Of a DNA stretch of 64,000 bases, positions 34,701 to 46,700 are shown piece by piece; within the stretch, counting starts at the first letter, position 1; each line of letters starts with the position of its first letter. The notes below the pieces were generated by a model. It ran no database searches, was not told the DNA's origin, and was given only the letters and a program-made list of their open reading frames with translations. The position numbers and the translations under genes were made by a program. Source of the stretch: Athripsodes cinereus (lineage: Eukaryota; Arthropoda; Insecta; Trichoptera; Leptoceridae); assembly GCA_947579605.1 (NCBI GenBank), contig OX388325.1, positions 9,977,572 to 10,041,571 on the forward strand. Reading direction: 5' to 3'.

Positions 34701-37700
34701 TTCCATTTTTAAATTGTTTAAAATATCATATTATTGTTTATGGTTATGAAGGTCCATGACCATATTCGCCGAAACAAATGTGGATATGGATCTCAGGATG
34801 CTAAGATCGTTCCGTGTTTTAAGACCTTTAAAGTTGGTCTCCAGAATACCAAGTAAGATCAAAGTGAAAGAAAAAACAATAAAACAATAGTATTTACTAA
34901 AAAAATACAATAGATTGTATTTTTTTCAAAAAGTTTACAATAGACTTTCAACTATTTTAGAATAGAAATTGATTTAAAAAACGCTAGCAATTGTTACATC
35001 CGAAAAACGTACAGAACACTTGCCAATTTGAATGAAAATGTACAATTTTGACAGTTGGTTTATCTGTATATTTTCACTTTCAAACCATTCTATCATTTTT
35101 GTGCATTTCTAATTGGTCAGTTTAATTAAGAGCGTTTTTTGGATGTAATTATACATAGAGAATTTGATATACCTTTGATTTAGAAGTTTTTAAGTGTGAA
35201 TTATCGCTAGTTTTTAAAATTTTGAACTGTGTTCTATAGAAAGTGTATTTACCGAATAGAAATAGTCAAGACGTTTTCATGATTTGAAATCAAAATAGAA
35301 TAGATTCTAATGTGTGAAATGTCTCATTAATAATTTAGATTTTAAGGATTATATCCGATAGCTTTTGATAAATATTAATGTATTTATTTTTATATCTATC
35401 ATTTAATCTATGGTGAGTTTTTAGATTTAAATAAACAGTCTATGGCATATAATTATTTATTTTTGTTTTAAATCCTAGTTTATTTCCTTATTTTAATTAC
35501 ATAATTTTATCAGTAGATGTATAGTTCTATTTTCAAATTATTGTATTAATTGATAAAAATATGGATATAATGTGTTTTAGTTTTAAGAATTCAAATTAAC
35601 AGAATGTCCGTGGATGGAATGATTTGAATTTTATTCTTTTTATGAATGAGCATTGAGTACTATGTGTTGCCAGAAGTGGAAAATCATCGGAATATTAGGT
35701 TAAAATACACATATGTTGGTCATTTTTTAGTTAAAAATTATATTAGTTCTAAAATATTTAGATGTCATACATGTTAATCATAAACAGGAGTGTTTAGATG
35801 TGCTAAGTTTGTACCAAATCCATACAAAATTAGTTTTTCACTAGTTTTAAACAAATCTCCGTTATTTTTGTTGACATTTTATTACTTTGCCCTTTTTTAA
35901 CATATGTATTCAGACACCATTTTTGTATTATTTTGTTAACATATCTTTAATTTCATTAATGTTTTTACACAATTTTTGTGCCTTATTTACTTTATCTTTA
36001 GTTTCAATAATTGTTTTATTCAAGTTTTGTTCCTTATCACGTATGTTTAGTTTCATTTTACATTGTTTGATTTCCTTTTGAAACATATCTTTAATTTCAT
36101 AAATAATTCTATTAAGGTTTTGTTCCTTTCAACCACACATAGCTCCCACTATTATTTTTGAATAGTTTTATTCCGTTTTGACTACCTTTAATTTAATTTC
36201 TTTAGTTTCTTTTATAGTTAATTTTATATTATTTCTGTCTTTTTTCTACTATATTTAGTTTCATACATTTTTATATAGTTTATCCATGTACAACTTAAAA
36301 AATATTTTAGGCTAGTGTTTTTCATGTACCTACTAGGATATTTTAGTTGTAGTGTATTTGTTGACATATTCACTAGCGTTAGTCGTGTGTCTGTTTATTT
36401 GTTTCGTAACAGGTTTATGACTCTGATCCCCGACGAGTCCGGTCCGGAGGTGGATCTGAGGACACTGAGGGCAATCCGAGTGTTGAGACCCCTCAAGCTG
36501 GTCTCCGGAATACCCAGTGAGTTCAATAACAACAATACAAACAAAATTCAGAAAAAAACACAATAAGTTTAAACATTTCCAAAGGATTCATTTTAAACAT
36601 TAATTTATACTCCAAAAATGAACATGTTACCCTTTTACCCACACTGAGGATCGAACCAAATACCTCTCGCTTGCAAGGCATGCGTGTTATTCACTAATCC
36701 ACCTATCTGAATAGGTTGATTAATATCCACACTTCTAAGCAAGCAAAAATCCAGCTTCCAGCATCTAATTGTGTTTCATAAAATAAAATCTCATTGATGT
36801 CAATAAAACTCTTAAATAAAACATTTTCAAAAAATATCTCATTTTGTAACTCTAGTTAATAAAATAATCCGTAAATGTATTACCAAATGAAGATTTTCTT
36901 CTAGAAATACATTTTTCTGTTACTTCAATTTATAGATAATATTAATCACATCTTTTTTCACCTTAGACTCTTTCCTGATAAACTCTAAACACTATCACAT
37001 AACGCAATAGCTCGTAAAATAGATTAACAATTGTATTTGAATCACAAACCTTCTATTTAGAAGTCCGAAATCGTATTATCAAGGCTATTGACCTAATTCT
37101 TTTTTGACAATGTTTTCCAGGGCATCTGGTTGTCATCAACATTCTTAAATAAATAACTTTTGAATTTATTGTAAAGTAATTTACAACCTCCTCTACCAAA
37201 ATAAAACCTAAACTATATATTACACATTATTAATTTTCGAAATAGTATTTTTTTTTTAAATTCACACATAGATTAATAAGTTAGATTAATTAATATTTAG
37301 TACAATACAATATGTAGATTATTCAAAAGTAGACTCTAGCTTTATTTAGTTTTTAGTTTCATAATCAGCTGTGTGTTGTGTGAATGTAGTTTTGTAACAA
37401 TATTTTATAATTCTTGGTAAATTACTTAATTTGAAATGTGAATGGATTTTGTATAGGCTGAATGAAATGGTGATAACATGAAAGAATATATCAATCAAAT
37501 ACTGAATGGATGGTCATGTTCTGAGAGAAAGAATCAAGATTTTACTGTGAAAATGTGTGTGTTAAGTTTGAAAGGTCCAGCAGCCATATTCGAAACACAT
37601 TTTGGCGTTATGTATTCGTCTATAGTCGAACGACTACATAACGTTAAAATGTGTATTGACTAAGGCTGCTGTTAATTTTTCACTTATTTTTGAACTTCTA

Positions 37701-40700
37701 CCGTGCGATGGACAATTTTTGTTATGGCAATTTACTGAAATATAAATCTCATAGTTAATTGTTTTAAATTCTATTATTATGTATGTGTATTAAATACGCA
37801 TCAATCAGTCTATTGTTAATTAAGAATTTAAATGTTATTGAAGCCCATAATGGTGCTCAGACTCGCATGAGGGCATCAAAGTTGGCAAACATCTGCAATA
37901 CATACTTTGTATACTGTCACACACACCATAACTGATGGTTAATAAATAAATATATGAAAGCCCTAAACAGAATAAGAGTATCACAAGATGTAAAAAGCCT
38001 CTTTCAAAGTTGGAATACATGGGTAAAGATGACGTACAATGTGAATGTGATGCAATTTAGGACGATGCCTAGCTACTAGTAATATGCCCATCAATGGGGG
38101 ACAGCTGTGGTTTTGAAGACCTGATTCTATTAAATTACAAGGCGAAGATAAATTCTTGATTATCTGTTTGACAGTAATATTTCATAAGTTGCTATTTTAG
38201 TAAAATTGTCTATAACACGGTCTAATTATAATACAACATTAACAACATATTTACTAATACATATCTTTTTATCCTCCCCATCCTTTCTTTCATCCTTTCC
38301 ATCCTGTTTTCTTTACGCACACGCACAATGTGTCTTTCTGCCAACCCCCTCAGGCTTGCAGGTGGTGCTCAAGTCAATCATCAAGGCTATGGCCCCATTG
38401 CTTCAGATAGGATTGCTCGTGTTGTTTGCCATTGTTATATTCGCCATTATAGGATTGGAATTTTACGTCGGGGTTCTTCATAAAACCTGTTACAATATAG
38501 AAAATAGATGTGAGTATTACTTTTATATTTAATTTCATTTTAATTTATTTATTCAACAAAATACGGCGCTAGCCTGTATGTATTTTGTATTCATAAAATA
38601 AGAAATCTATCGTTATGGCATCTCCTACAAGTAGAGTAACCAGCGAACCAAATGTTTGTAATAAACATACGATTCCTCCTATCTGTACCAATAAAAGTTC
38701 AGGATGGTTGGCTTTACCTCGTCACTGAATTGATAATTTTATTGTCTCCAAACATGATGTTTTATAAAAACGTTCCTTTTATAGTATACTCGCAAACTTT
38801 TGGAAGAGTGGGGGACCTTTTTATTATTGGGCCTCCTTGAGATAGATATAGTATAAGAAATAGAAATTAAATAATTTGAAAAAGAATATAAAATGTAATA
38901 GAGATGTCTTTTTGTGTAAAGTTTTATCTTTCATATTGATCCCCTGATCCCAGAAACTAACATCTCTAAATTAATTAATTTTTACAAAACAAATTGTTTT
39001 GAATTGTATTGTATTGAACTCTTAGAGTGATGTATGTTGTTTTATATATATATATAAGACATTTTTAAACATATTTTTTAATGTTTTCAGTGAAAATCTT
39101 CAAAGAGGGCGATGGTCAGACTCCGTGCTACGGCGACGATGGCAGTGTAGCCCCCTCGGGTGCTCACACATGCAACGTGAATGTCTCCGTATGCCGTGAA
39201 GACTGGGAGGGGCCCAACTTTGGGATCACGTCGTTTGATAACATCGGTTACGCTATGCTCACTGTGTTCCAATGTATTACAATGGAGGGATGGACCAACA
39301 TATTGTATTGGGTAAAAACAATTTATTTAATATCCTAGTAAAATTTTAATCAAATAGCAAAATCATCTGGCAGTCAAAAAGGCTTTGGCAATTTGGTTTT
39401 CTTTGTCTATTCTTATGGTGTGTAGCAAGGTTAGAATGGTGATAAGCAGGTTGTGTAGCTAAAAACCTGAATGAGAAAGATAAAGAGACTCCTGGAACAG
39501 TGACTGAGAAATCACATCAAAAGTTTGGAGAGGCCACAATTGAGATAAAGAAATGAATTTGTCGAATAATAATTCGATGGCTTAGAACACTGATGTTGTA
39601 AGTGCCACAGAGGGATTTTACAGGGGAGCATTTTGAAACTTAAACTATTGCTTTGTTTATGAATTTGAAGACTTTATTAATACATTATCACAATCACTGA
39701 TTTATTATTTACAGCTTACCATATTCATGCACAATAATGTTTGAGATAATACTTTTTTTGGGTACATATCTTTGTATCTCGATTTACCAAAAATTGTACT
39801 AACAACATCTGTGCTCTAAGCCACTGTTCCGCAAACTTTTTGTGTTCAAGGTACACCTATCAAATCAAGAAATTTTAGAGGTACACCAAAGAAAAAAATC
39901 AATGTTTATTTAACAAAGCATCTCGCTCTTATAGCTCTCAGCTATTTTTAGGTGTATTATTTTTACAAAACCTTGACTTTTTTCCGTGGCACACTAACTG
40001 ATGACCATGTTACACCAGTGTGCCGCGGCTGCTCTAAGCCATCGATTATATTGGTATAATGGCTCAGGTCAGAAAGTATAGAAAAAATGGGGGAGATCTT
40101 TATCCAGGTGTGGATAGGAATATACTGAAAAGAAGATGTCAAAAAGGCGCATTTCACCGAAATATTTTTACTGATGTTTCTTATATATTTTGTAACATTC
40201 CGATAACATTAAGTGCCAGATACTTAAAAATTGAAATGGAATCTATACTAAAAGTTATATTTCTATTTTTCAGATGAATGACTCGATGGGCAGCATGTTC
40301 AATTGGATGTATTTTGTGCCTCTTATAGTTTTGGGCTCTTTTTTCATGCTCAACCTAGTTCTTGGTGTTCTCAGTGGGTAAGTTATTAACACTTATTGTA
40401 TTTCAGATGTATATCTGTTTAATCTACAATGTTTGGTTAATTAGGCTAATATTGAACACAAATTCATGAATTGATTCATAGAAGACAAATATGTCACAAA
40501 TTCCATTTAAATCAATCTATGTATTTGACCATAGTGTCACACCATAGACCATTAAAGGATGACATCACAGAAAAATCATTGAGGGGCATCAGGCATCCCA
40601 ACACAACAGACGATTACGGTGTAATATTAGGTGGAACGCCTAAAGAATACCTAATAATCAAAAAAACTGTCAGTGTCGATTTTGTTATTATTTTGTCGTC

Positions 40701-43700
40701 TGACTTTCTTTTTTTTCTCTTATGGCATAACATCCTACAAGGATGATTTGCGCAATCTGACTGTTTGCCCCCCAAGCAAAAGCAAATCCATAGACAAGAC
40801 CACGTGACCTTTAATGGTCTATTAAGTTTCAATATATTTGTCTATGAAATTTTTTATAATTAAATAAAAAGATTAAATAAATAAATCCTTTTTGACTGAA
40901 TTAACAATTTACAATATTTATTTCATTATTGAATCTCATCATTCATTCATACTATCATCATTTGTTTTATTTACCGTTTATTTATTTTTTGTTTTACTCC
41001 TTTTGTTGTTGTTTTTTTTTTCATTTTATTGTATCAAAAAAATATCTCCATGTAGAGAATTCTCCAATGAAAGAGGAAGAGTGGAAAGACGCGCTCAATT
41101 TCAAAAGCAACGCGTCCGTCAACAATTTAATCAAGATTTTGGGGCCTATATAAACTGGATAACCAGGGCAGGTATTGTTCAACATATTAAAGATTGTAAG
41201 CCCTAAAACCAGTTTATTTTTTTAGTTTTGACAAACTGGGTTAGTCATCATAGTTAAGATTGCTAATGCTAACAACATTTAAAGTTATAAGTAACCATGA
41301 ATAAGTATATCCATATTTCTGTAGTTTTGACAATCTGGGTTAGTGTATTATAAACAATTTAGTTTTGTTTATTGGTATTATTCGGCATAGTTAAGATTCC
41401 TAGTAATGCTAATACTATTGAGAGTACTATGTTTTAAGTAAACCCAGATTTCTGTAATTTTGACAATCTGAGTTAGTGTATTATTAACAATTTAAATTTT
41501 GTATCATAGATTGTCTTGTCTGTATTATTATTGAACTACCAAGCAATACATATTGTAAATATTTTACTTTGGACAATCCGGGTTTTGAATTAATGTTAAT
41601 AATAATCTCTAGGATATTACTTTTACAATCTGGGTTTTTAGTCTATGAATTATCAAGTTAGTAAATTGTGGTGTGTAATTTGATTTGTTAAGTTTGATTA
41701 AGTTCAATTATTCTGAATTTCAAAATTAAACTATGGTTTTGTCTGTATCTGGGTTGTATATTTAGGTAGTTATTTATGTATGTAGTATTGACGTCTATTT
41801 GTAGATGATTTCTGTCACATTAAGGGTGTATTTTGTCATAGGAATTATTACGAATTGTAATTTGTGACATAAATTATTTATAAGATGCATCAAAATTTGA
41901 TACACAAAACGAATCAAGTTTGTTGACAATCTGGGTTGTCCTATCAGAATAATTAATGAATTTCATGTTTTAAAATGTTTTTCATTATTTATTATTGTTT
42001 ATACTTAATTGATTTTATGTATTTTTTTATTTCTTTTCGTCTATTGTTTGAGTGTTAATACTTGAATAAATCCCGTTTTTAAGTTTTACTTCCATAATTT
42101 ACCTGAAACTGTAGTTCGTTTTTATTTAGTTTTGTATATTTTCCTTTATTTTATTTTATTTTATTATTTTACACGTAAATCATCATCAGACATTCATTAT
42201 TATCACCACTATTTTGATTCGTATCTGAAAATCTCTACGTTGGAGAGAAATTATGTCAGCAAATATCATTTTTTCAGTGTGGCCATTTAAAGTTTCTTCA
42301 ACAAAATTACATTTACTTACTGTCTCTCAAATTATAGACCATTAAAGGATGACGTCACAGAAAAATCCATGAGGGGCATCAGGCATCCCAACACAACACA
42401 TTCACAGTGTTTACGGTGTAATATTAGGTGGGACGCCTAAAGAATAGATACCTAATAATCAAAAAAAACTGTCAGTGTCGATTTTGTTATAATTTTGTCG
42501 TCTGATTTTCTTTTTTTTCTCTTATGGCATAACATCCTACAAGTATGATTTGCGCAATTTGATTGTTTGCCCCCCACGCAAAAGCAAATCCATAGACAAG
42601 ACCACGTGACCTTTAATGGTCTATTATGTTTGTTAATATGAAACTAACATCAAAGATCATTGTTGTGGATCATTACTGCTATTGGCTGTAGGTGTAAACT
42701 TTTTTGTATTGCAAATGATATCTTTTGTATTGCATAGATAAAAAATATGTCAAATTTTAACACTTTTTATCTATGAATGTCACTAAATATGATATTTTTA
42801 CAATTAAATAAAGAAGTCATCAGGAAAGACATAATAAAGACCACACTACAACACATATATCAATTGTCAACATAAATAGAGTAATTTCACTCTGACATAG
42901 AGATACATCTGAATATATTTTGTTACATTTAAATATTGTATTGTATCGCTAGTTCCCTGACCCGTTTGTTTCTCACTTATGTTTTTGTAGAGAATTCGCT
43001 AAGGAAAGAGAGAAAGTAGAAAATAGACAAGAGTTTCTCAAACTGAGAAGACAACAGCAGTTAGAAAGAGAGCTCAACGGTTATGTTGAGTGGATATGTA
43101 AAGCGGGTAAGTAGGACAAGCATATTTTTATCAATTTTGTAAACATGAATGTATGTTCAACGGATAAAACTGTCATATTATAAGGCTTAGAAAAAATAAT
43201 GTCACTTGTTTGGTAGTTCTCCAGATGAGAATTGAACTCACAACTGTACCATTTAGAATCTGCAAATTGCTTTGTCCAATTAAAGTACTGGACGACAAGC
43301 CAAAGGCATTCGAAATTCTCTTTAAAACTGTTTGTAGCATACTTAATATGGTCATGACACAAGTTACGATGGTTTGGACATGTTGAGCGAATGCAAGATG
43401 AAATAATGACGAAGAGGATGTATTTATCTAAAAGAGGGGGTGTGAGGAAGTGCTGACGTCCAAGAACCACGTGGCTTGATCACATGGATCGAATTCTAAA
43501 GAACGGCTGCATATTGAGTGAGAGAAATCGGCGTGCATGTATAAGAAACTGGATGAATGTTGAGTAAGCAAAAGTAGTTTGTAAGGATAAATCTATATGG
43601 GGTTCCGTTCTCTCTGCCTACCCCTCCTGGGACAGGGCGTGAGGGTATAGTAATCATACACTTGTGCTATGGGTAGATACTATAATGACTACGTTCTATG

Positions 43701-46700
43701 TTATCTTCTGTGAATAATCTAATTCTTTTCTACATTTGAGGTTTGCTTCTTTGTAATGTAGAATGAAAGCTTGTATAAAAATCAAAGCTGACTGAATTAG
43801 TAACGTTACTTTAAGGTATACAGTAATACACGACTGATAAAGAGGTTATTTCTAAATTTGACCAGTTGAGACTTGAATATGAAAACGTGGTTAGATGGAA
43901 GAAATCACTTATATAGTGGTAATCTCGACACTGCATATCAATTTACATAAAAACATATGTATGTTTTATGTAAATTACTATGTTGATTTTATGTAAATGA
44001 TGATGTGATAGAAGAATAAAATAAATTGTTGAATGGGAAATATGGAAGAAAGCACATTGTCTTTTCAATGAAACCATGTGTTTTTTTTTTAATATTTGTT
44101 GGAGTAAAATTTAATCATAATTTTTAATTTTTCAGAGGAAGTAATTTTAGCTGAAGAAAGAACTACGGAAGAGGAAAAAATGCACATAATTGAAGGTATG
44201 GGAATGATACAAAATATTATTTATTAACCTATCTATTATAAACAAATTGATCAAATTCTGTGTCCATTTATTTATTTATTTATTTGAAACAATTAATGGC
44301 TTTTGCCTTTTACAGTGTTACAACAGTTAAAAATATATTTTTATATATATTACACTTACTCTAATTACACATAAGATGTGTCAAAGAGAAAACAAAACAA
44401 AAACATTATCTGTATTCAAGATGAATTGAAATAAAATTTTATAAAAAGTTAAAAAGAAAAGCAATATACCTATGTCTTATTGTGTAATAAACAAAATTTA
44501 TTTATTCTGAAATATATTCAGCTAAAAGCTATTTACATGTTAACATAATTTTTTTTTTTAAATATATTTATTATTGATGTATGCAATTGTAATGTAATTA
44601 TAAATAATTAATAAATAAAATATTTATATATACCTAGATAAAACAATGACATAACAATGTGTAGAATGATTCATAGTGGCAAAGAGCAAAGAGTAACTAG
44701 AGAATATAATATGTATAATATATTGAGATTAACAATTCCAAATAATAATAAATAAATAGTAAAAAATAATATGAATATAAAATTAATTACACTTTAAATA
44801 CGATTAATTGAAATAACAATTGTCCGTTATTCAATAAATTGAAATTAAATGAAATTATAATAATTTTAAAATTAAATTAATAATGCTATAAATATGATTA
44901 ATTGAAATAACAGTTATAAATTATTTAACAAATTGAAATTAATATGATACTTATAACAATAATAATTCAATGATATGATGATAATAATAATAATAAAAAC
45001 TCTTATAAAATTAAATTAAATCACAATCAATAAAATTAAATTAAGGAACTCACGTAATTTATGAATAATAAAGTAATAATTAATTAAAATACGCAAAAAC
45101 ATTAATAATAAAATTTATATAATATCAAATATACAATAATAAAAATAATAAAATGGTTATATGTATGTTGATACAAAATAAAAATAAGATGTATGTATAT
45201 GTTTGTAAACATTAAGAATAGCAAGCACAAAACAATCAGTCTAAATGGGTACAAATATACATTTACTAAATATACTAAAAGTATAAATACTAACACATAC
45301 TAAAAGTATACAAATGTACTTATATGTATATAGGCACCTGCAGATTATACAATGTTCATCCAGACCTATGGTACTCCATATTATACTATATAATAAATTT
45401 ATAGTGGAATAAATGCCTGTTTTTATTTATTCAATTATAGAACAATTTGTGCAACAACACAATAAACCATTCAATATTTTTTTGGTTTGTTTTTCTAGCA
45501 AGAAGAAGAGCGGCGGCGAAAAGAAAAAAGCTCAAAAATTTAGGGAAAAGTAAAAGCACAGACACTGAGGAGGAGGAGCAAGAAGAAGACTGCGGGGATG
45601 ATGGTGAGAATATACAAATAATTTTAAACTTTTTACTAATTGCGTACTGAACCAGTTAATGCATATATTTAACATCTGCGAAACATTTGATAAGAAATGA
45701 ACAGATAAATTTGTTCTATAATTTAAATTAGAATCAAAGAATTATTTTCAAAATTTTGACTTCTATTCTGTCTACATTATCATTACTGTATACAAAAAAG
45801 TGAGATAGCTACTGAATCAATCGCAGTCAGTAACAAACATGCAGGTTATCCTCTCTGTGCAATAAAAATAAATCATTTTAGCTTGACACTGGCAGTATGC
45901 TGTATCATTGTTGCATTGACGATGTTAAATATGTTTAACAGGATGTTTTGAAGGCCTGCTTTTTACAATTGTGCACTTAAAAATATATTGATTCTTTATA
46001 CTTTGAATAAAGGCTGGAAAATATTTTGATTAAAATCCTTCACTCATAATTTGCACGGATAAACTGTGAGATTTACAATAATTGTTTTGACTGCTCCTTA
46101 AAATGGCCGCTATACATACATTAGGTACATCAAAAAATATGTTTACAATTTCTATCATTCAATTTTCCGTTTCCGGTTACCCTTCATCTTTTTCAGACTA
46201 ATATCATTTGTACCTTTCTTTCCCTTTCTCACTCCAACTGTCATATCTTTCACCACAGACAAAACATCTATTACATCTACCATAAATAAGTAATGTAAAA
46301 AAAGATCAATACCGCTATTTACAAATATCAGATGTTTCGTAGTGTTAATTATTTACTTAGTATAAAATATATTGTTTTTTTTTAATATCTATGTGTGTGT
46401 GTTTTTGATTTCTTTTTTAAAACATCTAGATGTTTTTATTTAACAAATCTAAATGTCTGTAGAGAATTAGATTATAAAAATTTAAAACAGTTTGTTTATT
46501 TTCATTTCAAGTCGTTTATTTTTTTTTCTAATTTCCATCTAGAACTAAATTTACTACTTTCGTGTTTCAACTATTCATTTCAATTCAATAGATTTTTAAA
46601 CAAATTTCATAGTTTTTTCTTAAATTCATAGAAAAAATTTAGCAAATGACAAATTTACTAAGAAATTACATAAGATTTAATATTCAAAAATTTTCTACTC

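Noticed and set aside
36315..36412. Coding extension of the IS4-b exon to an upstream ATG
   Set aside because: The acceptor at 36411-36412 gives the conserved sequence in the right phase; the upstream part is intron.
45102..45296. Minus-strand hydrophobic 64-residue protein
   Set aside because: It arises from A/T low-complexity intron DNA; no start context or family support.
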